From Motacilla alba alba (Eukaryota > Chordata > Aves > Passeriformes > Motacillidae): a stretch of DNA of 64,000 nucleotides. The translations under genes and the position numbers were made by a program. Below, one piece after another: positions 17,447-28,200 of this stretch; the stretch's first letter is position 1, and the number at the start of each line of letters is the position of its first letter. The DNA is taken from NCBI RefSeq assembly GCF_015832195.1, contig NC_052018.1:30842115-30906114 (forward strand), written 5' to 3'. Below the pieces are notes generated by a model. It ran no database searches. It saw only the letters and a program-made list of their open reading frames with translations, and had not been told where the DNA came from.

Positions 17447-17482
17447 CTGCCCGGCGACGGCGGCAAACCCGGAGCGAAAAAG
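17447..17482 (-). other. EEF1A1: EEF1A1 noncoding exon 1 with 5'TOP start
   Basis: The minus strand from 17482 begins CTTTTTCGCTCCGGGTTTGC. This closely matches the mammalian EEF1A1 first exon, including a C followed by a pyrimidine run. Such a terminal oligopyrimidine tract places translation of the mRNA under mTOR/LARP1 control in vertebrates. The exon ends at a GTGAGG donor. The start base is inferred, not measured. Confidence 0.85.
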
Positions 17483-17505
17483 ACCGACGGCGTGAGCGGC
17501 GCCCG

Positions 17506-17547
17506 TTATATACCCTGCCGGGGGGCGGGGCCTCTGGGACACGTCAC
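17506..17547 (-). promoter_or_regulatory. EEF1A1: EEF1A1 core promoter: TATA box, GC box, CRE-like site
   Basis: On the minus strand TATATAA at 17506-17512 lies 24-30 bp upstream of the inferred TOP start. A GC box (GGGGGCGGGG on the plus strand, 17521-17530) follows. A TGACGT-containing CRE/ATF-like half site lies at 17541-17547. A TATA box combined with a TOP initiator is the known architecture of vertebrate EEF1A1. Confidence 0.8.
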
Positions 17548-18264
17548 CGCTCCCGGCGGCCCCGCGGCCCCGCCCGGGCACGGCGCGCCCCCGCCCCCGT
17601 CAGGGCCGTGCGGGACCCCCCGCCCGAGCGAGACCCGGCCCGGTCCGGCCGCGGGGAGCGGGGGCCACTGCCCCATCCCAGCCCTGCCAGCCCTGCCATG
17701 TGCTCAGGGGCTCCGCCGGGAAGGGAGCGGTGCCCCTCCCGCGCTGGGATGGAGAGCGGGTGGGCGGGAGTGGCCGCCTTGTCCGGGAGGAAGCGGGGCA
17801 GCAGCGAGCAGCCCCGGCTCCCCGGCAGGGCCCGGCGGCTCGGGCCTGGGCGCTGGGGAGCGTCCGGCCTGGCGTCATGGCCGGGCCCGAGGGATGCGGC
17901 AGCTGACGGAAGTCCCCGGGGAACAGCCCCCGGCGAGTTAATTGTATTTCGCATTAGGGACACAAAGGAACGCAATCAGCGAGGTTAGAAACATTCAGTG
18001 AGTTACCCTGACCGGCGAGTAACAAATGTCGGCTGAACCTCACGGAATACGAAACTCCCCCTATCCCAGTACGTTGCAAGTCTCGCAGAATCAAATGTGG
18101 AGGAGGGGAAGAGCAGGAATTTCTGGAAGCTTAGTATACCGGAATAAGAAGCCATCGTTTGGCTTTTTAAAAAAGAACAACCTTTTTCTGGTTTTGTTGC
18201 ACCATTAGAGGACAAAAGTTGACTCGTCTGACAAAACTTCGGCACAAAGATACAAATCAAGGCG

Positions 18265-18289
18265 GACGCATCTCCAGCAAAGATGCGTC
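18265..18289. other. Perfect stem-loop, 9-bp arms
   Basis: GACGCATCT and AGATGCGTC flank the 7-nt loop CCAGCAA, about 0.8 kb upstream of the EEF1A1 start. No function is recognised. Confidence 0.6.
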
Positions 18290-21124
18290 TAAGTGCAAAT
18301 GTATCAGTCACGGAAGCATTCGGGACGTGGGGTCTCTGCGCAGGAAACCCTGACTGCGAAAAGTGCCCCCGTACTGTGTTTTCACATGGGAAAACCCGCA
18401 GCCCTGGCAAATTATTTTTAGAATCATGGCAATGAGGAGTCACAAAACAGCTCACAACATCAGAAATAAGGGTCCTCGTGATTCCAGTGGATTTTTTCTG
18501 GTTTAGTCGCCTGTAACTGATATAAGAAAATCCTTTAAATATTCAACATCTCCTATACCCATTCAAGAGAAATTAAGCTGAGAAGCTCAGCTATCTCTGT
18601 TATTTTTAAATTACCTGCAAAGCTCTGTAGTCCATGTTCTTACTCAGCTACATTATGTGCCTGTCAGAAATAGTTACTTATTCATAGACAACTGTAATCC
18701 ATTTCTTTGTATGCTCTTCAGGTTGCAGTTGTATAGCATGGAAACAGCTTCTTGTTCAAAAACAAACAAAAACCAACAACATCAGCAAACTAATAATAAA
18801 AAAACCTACCTCATGCATCTATAAATGTACCCCTCCACTTGACTTCAAGTTTCTCTGAGATAAACCCAGCATCAAATTCATTAGAGAGCAGTAAACTTAG
18901 TATGTCATGGTTTGATATGGAAGTGTTTCCATTCGATAGGGTATTTTTCCCACATGAAAGATTAAAAAGATGCATTAAAAAAAGTCATTAGAGAACATGC
19001 TGAGTTTAGAATACACCTTTTACAAAAATAACCAGTTGCAGAATAAAAACCTGAAAAAAGGTTTAGTTTCTAAACAAACACTTTTTTTTTTTTTTTAAGA
19101 AAGGAGAAAAGCAAATCAAATTCTCTCTCACTCCTTCCTCTGTTTTTCAGCAGAGATTTGTGGTAGGGGTGGAGGGAAGATAGAGATGGTCCAGCTTTCC
19201 TCAAAATTAACCTTCAGGGCCAGTTACTAGTGCAGACACTGCATATGAAGACATAGGAAAAGGGCAGGAAAAGGAAGGTGGTCTGCTATCTGGAAATGAA
19301 ATGCATTATTGTGAAGTGGCTCCGGTTGAAGACCAAAGTGTAATATTTAGCAAGAAAGCTAGGAAGCACTTCTTTAGGGTCTTCTATAAAGCAAAGACTG
19401 TAAACACAGTTAAAAAGCTTTATTCTTCAAGATGGTTTGAAGTTACCTTCTAAAATGCGTATTTCAGTGGGGGTGTGTGTGTGTGTGTGTATTTTTAATG
19501 GACTGATCTGTCAAATAATCCATTTTCATAAAAAGGTAGTTTTAACACTTCCCAAATGCAGTCAGTTATTTGTGCCTGAACAGGAAGAGGAGGAAGGAAA
19601 TATATTACTAATTTCTTATATGGTCCATACTAAACAGCATCTTTCTAATTTTTTAAAGATACTTTTCTTAGAAGACTACTTCATAAATTAAGTCTCTTAG
19701 AATCAGGTATTTAATTAGGAAGTAATTTCTTTCAGGTATTTCTTTTTCAATGAAGTATCGATGTAGCTGAAAGCTATGAAAGCTGAATTTGTGGTACAAA
19801 TTTTTAAACATGGTCCTGGTTAAAGTCTATAGTAGTTGTTTTCCCCCTCCACTTCCTTAAATGAGTTTTCAAGATAATTCTATTATTTTCTCTTTAGTTT
19901 GACCAATACATGTTTTTATTCTCTCAACAATAAGTGTATCTTTTCTTGCCCATTCTATTAGAAGAACATTGCTGTTATCAATCTCAAAAATATTTATACA
20001 GCAGGAAGCTTTTGATATATGAGTAGCCTCAGCTAATACAGTGGAAATGCATTCTGAAGAATCCTCTCAGCTAACACAAACAAGCCTACGCTGGACTAAA
20101 TCTTGTTTGCAACCAGCCTGTTAAAATTTTACATTTTATTAATTTGGTAAAACTAATCACTTTAATATGTAATGTTTAGGAAGGAACAGAGGTAAGAGAT
20201 TTCGAGAAGTCAAGGACATTTAGGCATTGAAATAGATCTTATTCAATCCAGACTGACTTCAGGAATAGGAGGACTTGTGGGCAAAAATTACTCATTCTCC
20301 TTTGATCACTGGTGAGCATATGCTCAACTGAAATATCCTATGTCCACATATGTCTCCAGTGTAAGAACACACAGAATGCTCTAAAGCATTTGTATTGCAG
20401 GAACCTATACAGAAACCACCACTTAAAAAGGGTTTTGAATCTCAGATCAAATGACATTGAAAGAAAAGTGAGCACGTCTAAAGAATTTTAACTCTCTACC
20501 ATATACACATGGGTATTCTTTTTGGTCAGACTCCTGTGCAAAGATGCAGGTAAGTCATGCTTAAACAACCATTTTAACTGCAATGACCAAGGTCATTCAG
20601 GGGTGTGAGCAAACAGACTTTATAAGTGCAAGACTTGAAACACAGATCTGATAAATGGAGTGTATCAAGCTCACTATATATGAAAGAGGCACTAAGATTT
20701 CTTGAGGGCACTTTCAGAAAGTGGTGGAAAAGCAGTTCAAAGTTACCAACAGTAATTGGTGATCAGCGAAACTGGATTCTGGTCATATAATTAGCCTCAT
20801 ACTTACTGTGAAAGGCTTTCTAATCCTTATATTACAATTATCATGGTACGTAAATTTGTCCAAAGTTCAACACAAACTATAGCATGAGCATACAGCCTTA
20901 CTTCCATCTGTAAGTCTTCTTTAATGCATTGGTTCTTAATAGCAATAAAAAGCACCTACATCTGTTACAAAACCCTTTTTCATACATGATCTTAATACCA
21001 GTTTTTAGAGTCATCTGCTTATGAAATAGAAGAACAATAGAATAATGGTGATATTCATATATGAAGAGAATAGACAGAAAACCTGCCTAAAAAAAAAGGT
21101 TTAACTGAACAGGGTGAGGTGATC

Positions 21125-21240
21125 GAAATTAATTTCGAAATTAATTAATCGAAATTTCAAAAGTGAAACTTTTGAAAGTTACTTAGCTCTTTTGAAAGAG
21201 CTAAGTAACTCTTACTACTTTTGAAAGTTACTTAGCTCAG
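21125..21240. repeat. Cluster of nested palindromes and direct repeats
   Basis: There is a perfect 20-bp AT-rich palindrome at 21127-21146. A hairpin with 10-bp arms (21155-21164 and 21168-21177, loop GAA) follows. Next is a perfect hairpin with 16-bp arms and a 2-nt centre (21177-21210, arm AGTTACTTAGCTCTTT). A 22-bp segment is repeated directly at 21168-21189 and 21217-21238. It could be a small nonautonomous element or a fold-back rearrangement; I do not recognise a family. Confidence 0.75.
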
Positions 21241-23269
21241 TACAAGCAGCTGGCATTTTTATATAAACAAAATTGCTTGCTAAAAGAAAGAGACAACAGT
21301 ACAAATACTTTAAGTTAGTATCTTAGTAGACAGTACAAATTAAACTCCTTCATCCTTAGAAGTTTAAGACTTGGACTAAATAAAGTCTCCTTGTCTGATC
21401 TCATAGCTGACCTTGCTTATAGATTCACAAAAGAAGGTCTTACAGTAGGAGGTATAAGACAGCGGACTTCAAAACCGTTGAGAGTATCACTGGGATGAAC
21501 AAGCAGTAACAATTTCAGAGTTTTCTGAATAGCTTAACAAGAGCCTCTTTAAAAGTCATTGTTGCCCTTGAAAGAAGTTTCCTCTGGGAAGCACTGCCAT
21601 TGTAGTTACAGCGTTTATAATAGGTGATGGACTACTGGCTTAGAGGATAGCCTGCTTTAAAAAAAAATTTAAAATCCTTTGGACAGTCTTTTCAAACCAC
21701 ATTCATCCCCATCACAAGAAAGCTCATTTATATTGAAGGTTTAGTACTGGCTGAACTGTGATACTGACGGTTTAGGATCAGGCAGAGTGATCAGATCATA
21801 CTGGGATGTGACCAGAACTAACAGTTGTATTTAAACCCCAGGTGCTGTTCTGTGGAGGTCTGCATTTGTGAGCTAGAAAATGAAAGTATTTGATGTAGAG
21901 TAGAAGTGTCCTAAGCAGGAAAAAAAAACAACTGCACAGGTGGCTGCTTTGGTAAGAGAGTTCTGGAACTAAACAGCAAATGGGCAGATACATGCAGGCA
22001 GTAGCTTAAACAAAAAGTGACCCTTCACTTGCAGATATCTGACAAAACCTCATATACCTCATTAATGCTAGGCTGATTTACACCAGGTGATGACCTGGCT
22101 CCAGGCAAAAAGCAGAATTACTAGACACTAATGCAGAATAAAGGTGAAGGGCTGACAAAGTAACCACCATTATGGAGGAACAACATAATTTGATAAAGTG
22201 TTCTGTGGCTTTGCATCAGTATTTTCCAACAGCAGCAAACAGGATAATTTCTACTATATCTCACCCCCTTTTGGACACCCTAAATGAATGGTAAGCCTTT
22301 GTAGGAGTTCAATTCAAATAATGCCCTGAATGGAAAAAAAAAAAAAATTAAATAGTGCAGTCTGTGTGAAGAAAATGTCAGTTACTGAACCAAAATCCAT
22401 GGGTAAGGATGGTGTGACTTTTGTTCTGAATTTATCATGAACCTCCAAAATTCCATTTGAAAACTCTGGTCTCTTCTGCTAAAATCATTTTGCCAAAAGC
22501 AACATATTCATCCTCTTGTGCTGATAAGTCTGTGACAAAACCTTTAACTGGGACCTCAAATCCTCACCCATGCATCTCAGAATTCTTCTCTGAGCCCTCA
22601 CAGCAACTCAGCTATGCTTGAATAACTTTGCTTAGTGTCCACTCATCAGGTTAATTTTGCTGCCCCTCTCAGTATAGTAGGTTTGGAACTGGATTGTGTG
22701 CTTTACAAAAAAACTCCTGTGAATTCCCATTGTCATCTTGCAGATCCTATGCATTCTCCCCTTTCTGTCTCTCCTCCAGAGCCAAGTAAAGGTAAGTTGT
22801 CAAGGAAGGAGACATTCTATTTGTTCATATAACCTCCCCTAGAAGACGTTTGTTTATATGAATAAAAATGCCCTGAGGTGCAGCTTAGAGCTGCAAGGGA
22901 GAGAATCATGGTAAAGGTGACACTGGTGCAGACCACAAAAAGTATGCTCCGGATTGGAGCCAGTGGACGGATGGGTTGAAGGAGGAAGAAGGCTGTACCT
23001 GAGACTGGGCTAGCCTGGTAAGGATGGCACAGATGTACCCAGCTGTTCACTGTTCACTCTCCCATCTTGACACTGCTCTGGTTTTGCCTCTTGGCATCAC
23101 TCTGGCCAAGGCTCACCTTCCACTGCAATCACATGTACATCATTCTTACTCTGTGGTAACCACAGTAACCAGATGTGGTGCAAGTCAAGTCACTCAGAAG
23201 CCTTGCTCAGATTTAGGTAATATAACATATACCTGACATTTATTCAGTGAACTTAAATTTGAGACTATT

Positions 23270-23510
23270 GAACTTTGGAAAGGTTTCAGAGAAGAACTAT
23301 GGGAATAAATCTAGATCTGGAAAAGTACTTACACTTGACCTGCTCAATCTATACTGAGTTTGCTGAAAGACAGTTTGGCTTAGTTTCCAGGATTCTGCAA
23401 GACAGAAAATTCTGTAAAGGAAGGATCACAAGTCTGGGTGCAGACACAAGAAGGTTCAAGGCTGTTGATTGTCAAATTAAGGTAGAAATAGAAACCACTT
23501 ATTTGTAATT
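23270..23510 (+). mobile_element. Old CR1-like LINE fragment (end of reverse transcriptase ORF)
   Basis: The frame starting near 23275 reads ERFQRRTMGI..., ELAERQFGL and later RRFKAVDCQIKVEIE. It resembles the 3' end of CR1/L3-type ORF2 (family pattern: RVQRRA..., LE.RL..GLF, ...KLR...FR.DIR). The match is partial and decayed, so the family call is tentative. Confidence 0.4.
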
Positions 23511-23869
23511 CCCAATGAGCAGTGGTAGCAGCTTGGTTAAAGCAGGAAGCCAACATATGAAGAAATTCTCGGTATTTAATTATGTTAGTTAAAAAACCCC
23601 AAACACAATATAGGATCAAGAACCTGATTTGGGGGGAAGGAGAGGGAACAGGAGGGGCCATTTACTTAAAATGATATCTATATTTTTAGTTACCCTTCTC
23701 TTAATACACTCTGTCTGAAGTACTTGGCTAGCTATCTCAGAACCACTACTGATTATTGTGGAAAGCTATGGAATGTGAGGGTTCCCAAACACAAAATAAA
23801 TAGGAAAAAAATCAGGAAATTAATAAATGAAGAATAAAAAGAGAGAAAAACCACAGACACGAGCTGGGC

Positions 23870-24790
23870 AGTTATGGAACAGTTGGTCTAATTTCAATTC
23901 CTGGAAAAATATATTGGAACAAATTAACTATTTTTAGAAGATACTAGGTTGATAAGTAACAACCCCAGACTTGTTAGGAGCTGACTGCATCAAACTGATC
24001 TTGTTTACTGTGACAGGTTTAACAGGCTCATGGATGGAAAAATATGGATATCATTTAACTTAAGGGAAGATTTGATGCTTTTTACGGGCAACTTGCATAA
24101 GTAAGCTCAGCAAACTTTGGACAAAATAATGCATGTGCAGGAGACCAGCTGAAGATGACATGCTTAAAGTGATTGCTATTATGACTACGAAACTGACGGG
24201 TATCAAATCAGTTTCTATGGGCACAGACATTAGTCCACCATACAAATATACAGTTATAAATACAAAAAAGTATAATTTTAAATTGTAGACTTGGTGGGAA
24301 AAGGGACAGGGAACACCTCTGACCACTTCAGAAGTCAAGAACAGAAGTCAGGCACATTACTCAGAGCAATGTAGGCAAGTAAAGAATAAAGGGCTAAAAT
24401 AATTAGGAAACAAATTAAGGTTAATATTTGTCCTTTGTAAGGAACAGTTCACTGCAAAAACACAGGAGAAGCAGCAGTCATCCAGCAGTCCTGTATAAAA
24501 GGACCTGGGGTTAGAGTGGATCACTAATTGAACATGAGTCAACACTGCCATACTCTTGTGAAAAAAGCAAACATACCGAGGTGTATAAACAGAACTGCTG
24601 TAAGATACATAAAATAAACCTTTCACTTTACTTAGTACTCATTAAAGCCTCTGCTGGGATACTTTGTCCATCTTCAAAATGATGCTTCAAGATCATATCT
24701 AGAGGTAAAAACATTGCAACAGATTCCGTGGGCAGCTGGTGGAACCTCCATCATTACCCAATTCCTTAAAAGGACCTCAATACTTAGCAA
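23870..24790 (+). mobile_element. Ancient CR1/L3-type LINE, decayed reverse transcriptase
   Basis: Three colinear patches on the plus strand resemble CR1-like ORF2 of birds and turtles. About 23890-24110 fits the segment encoding '...TNLI.FFDR.TGLVD...' (AAACTGATCTTGTTTACTGT). About 24430-24670 fits '...KDLGV.VDH.LNMSQ...' (GGTTAGAGTGGATCACTAAT). About 24715-24790 fits the C-terminal '...LP.ELVEPPSL...' region. Frameshifts and stops are frequent, so it is inactive. Edges are approximate. Confidence 0.6.
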
Positions 24791-25409
24791 GAATGGTTCA
24801 AGTATCAATAATACTTCCTGATCTATACATACCCAAAAGCCTCTTCAAGCCTTAATTTCCATAGGTTTGTATTATTTAGAAGATCTGTGTAATCAAAAAC
24901 TAATTTCTTATACCATAATTCTTGGTATAATAGCTTGGTAAGGAAGTCTCTCCCTGACTTCAATGTACTCGTATAAGCTAAAGGTCAGCATCCTTAGTTA
25001 CAAGAGTCAATCTGAATGGAAATTCACAAATATTTCAACCAATAATCATGCATCTTGCTGTATAAATTACATCTTTCACACTAGAAGATGAAGTACATTT
25101 TACTGAAAACCAAAAAGATGGCATAATATAACTAAGAGAGGTGTGGAAGGAAATTGAATAATCAGTCCTAAACTCTAACCAATAAAGAGTGAGACTAAAA
25201 ATGAAAGATGGGAGGAGAAATTTTACATCACAGGCTCATCCTGCCATTGCATATGGCAGGTTATATTAGGGCTTTTGGGAACTGAGTACATTCCTGGTCC
25301 TGGATGTTATAAAGCATTCATTCTGTACTAATTTCTTATCAAAATGCTGAAAAACATGTTTGGTGTCTCCAGCAGTTTCTAAACAACATGCAGAAGAATG
25401 CTAAAAACC

Positions 25410-25760
25410 AGTGCACATGACTTTCCCACGGGCAGCGATACCCTGGCAGGATCTATCAGCTAAGCAGCATTATGGGGGAGGTCACTCCACACGCTGCTGC
25501 TCCTCACAGTCCCTGCGAGAAACAAGAGCTGTGGCTCCGCAAGGCAATCGTCAGAGGAATGGCATTTCAGAGGTTAAAAGCTTGTACCACACGTTGTATA
25601 AAAGTAGACTTCGGCCCCTTTAAACGCAGAGCAGGTGTTGAGTCAGCTCTTTGCACCGAGGCCAAATCTCACAAGGCCAGGGAGCCAGGGCTGACAGGAC
25701 ATCCCGTCCGTCCATCCGGCTCCCATGCCAGAGGATAGCGAGGGCAGGCAAAGGGAATAC
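25410..25760. other. GC-rich islet in AT-rich spacer
   Basis: About 350 bp is clearly more GC-rich than its flanks and has several CpGs. It includes a TATA-like GTATAAAAG near 25597-25605. No coding or repeat family is recognised. It could be a decayed LTR-type element or a regulatory sequence; neither is shown. Confidence 0.3.
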
Positions 25761-28009
25761 GAACTGTAAAAGCCCGTGGCTATCCCACAGCCCAGAATAA
25801 AAGTAAGTAACTTAAAATTACAGTACGGGTTAGAAGAAGATTGCAAACTGGTTCATACCAGCGAGTCATGTGTTACTGTCCTCTGCTGCCTGAAACAGGA
25901 ACACTCCTACTCAGCAGGAGACAGCCTGTGCTGCTGAGGCTGTGAATAGTGCTCAGGGATCCCCTTTGTGCAAAGCAGGAAGAGCTAGGAGGTCTATCTC
26001 AGTTACCGGGCAGTCTCCATGGCACACTCTGTGCAATTCCTAAGGCGACCTGAAGTGAAAAGCACACTCTGTTTCAAATTTGGTATGCTGCTTCTGATTT
26101 AGCACAGAGGATATTAAATCACTGCCCAGCTGTTTTGTATATATATATTCTCATTCACCATAGAAAACCTAATTTTGTGTACACACTATGTACAGGTAGG
26201 ACTACAGTAATGAAGCATAGAGAGGCAGACACAAGTAGTGGCTCCCCACTTCCCCCGATCTGAATGGGGCCCCCGACCATCTGAGGTAGGGGTGCATGTG
26301 AGTGAAAGGGTAGTTGTAAAGAAATGCTGCTTTTTAGAAAGTAAATCTTAGCTCCTTGTCTAAATTTAGCTCTGTGGAGTCATCAGAGACAAAGTGAGCT
26401 ATCACTATTTATGGGAAATAGTTTATACTTGCTCTGCAAGCTAATGCAGTCCAATTTACCTCCCAAAGCTGTGCAGTGAGTCATAAGATCCAGCAACATT
26501 CACACACCCATATACACCGCGGAAGCAGAAACTCTGGCTCACTTGCTTTCCCCTTTCCTTCTGGGATATTCTTGAGAAACGGCTCAGAAACAGTTTAGAA
26601 TAATGACATTCCTATGAATCAGATAGTGACTGGTGTGGGTAAAACAAACTGCACCATGGAGGATATGAACAAAAAAAAGAAAAGTCTATTCCAATCTAAG
26701 CATTTAATTTCTTCTCTTTAGCATACATCCGAGTTCAGGAATTTGAAAGGTATTCCATGTCAAAGCTAAATCTATGCCCCTGGGAATACCTACTAGAAGA
26801 ATTATTTTTCCTCCTCTATCAATCAAAAAGTTTATTGCATTGGATCTAGCACATCATATAGTTGAAAGGGGAGTGGGATTCACAGAAAAACTTTTGTTTT
26901 GTTTTTGTTTCCTATTCAATCATCCAGTTGACCAAATTAATTTTATGGCCACGTGATTCACTGATTCAACCCACAGGAAGTAGGACATATCATTTAGGTG
27001 TCAAGGCTCAGTTACATCAGCTTCACTACAAAGTGAAATTGCACTCTCATTTGTTCTCTCGACTAAGCCATTATAACCACCGAGGCAGATCTAGGCTGTG
27101 TCACATACTACATGCATTCTCAGAAGCCCAGACCTGCAATTCGTGCTTAAACCTTGTGAAAACAAGGTTTACCTCTTTCAAAAAGATTTGAGTATTTTTC
27201 CATGGCAATTTTGGTTTTTCCACTACTAATTCTGAAGTATTCATTATTCAGCAGAGAAGTCAATGGTAATACACACAAAACAAATGTAATTTACAACTTC
27301 AAAAGTTTCCAACAATACTGAATTATTTCTCACTGTGTGCATGACTAGGTAACATCAGACCATCTTAGTCATCTTAATGTGACCCTAATCTTATTGTCTC
27401 TATAGTCTCTGAATTCTGAACCATGAAATGTGTGGGCTTTTATTTTTTGGATTTTGCTTGGATTTTTCTCCTTTTCTTGCTATAACATGTACAATGCCTG
27501 CTAACAGGGGCTGCGAACCCTCTCAAAGCCTACAAGCAATAACAGACAACACCCAGTTACACCCATTGATCTGTTAATGGCAATATGCAACAATTACATT
27601 GCTTCATGTACTATTTACTTTCTATTCAATTCTTCTAATATGTTTAACAAAATAGAAAAAAGTTATCAACACCATTATGTATTTATGCTGTATTTTGATA
27701 TTAAGGAAACGTCCCTGTCCAGCCCTGCAGGAGCCACCGTGGCAGTCACACTCACCCACCTGAGCTGTGACCTAGACCCCTTGGCAGCTGCACCCCACAC
27801 TCACACAGTCACACCAGGTTTCCTCACCTGATTACCCCAGGTCTCCCATAGCAGAGTCTCAGATATCCAGCTCCTTAAAATAATTAAATCGTGGTGCAAT
27901 AACTAAATATCAAAATAACAGCTCGAGCTGGTGCCTCCGAGGAAGGACGCTGAACTAAGCAATCCTTAAGACTTTTAAACCCTCACAGTCCAAGTACGAA
28001 AAAGCCTGG

Positions 28010-28200
28010 GGGTTGTCAGCTCCTGCCGCATCTGTCAGTGTCCTGTCCCCTGGCCGGGCCACAGGTCCCCGGGCCCTTTGCTGTGCAAAGGGTCGGCAGT
28101 TCCCCGGCTATTGCCTCGGGCTTTCCCCACCCAGAGCTCAACCTGCGGCTCCCACTGCAGCTGCTCACCAAGATACCTGCACTGAATGGATTCCTCAGCA
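28010..28200. other. GC-rich islet in AT-rich spacer
   Basis: About 190 bp of GC-rich sequence lies in AT-rich flanks and is open in several frames on both strands. No similarity is recognised. Confidence 0.3.
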
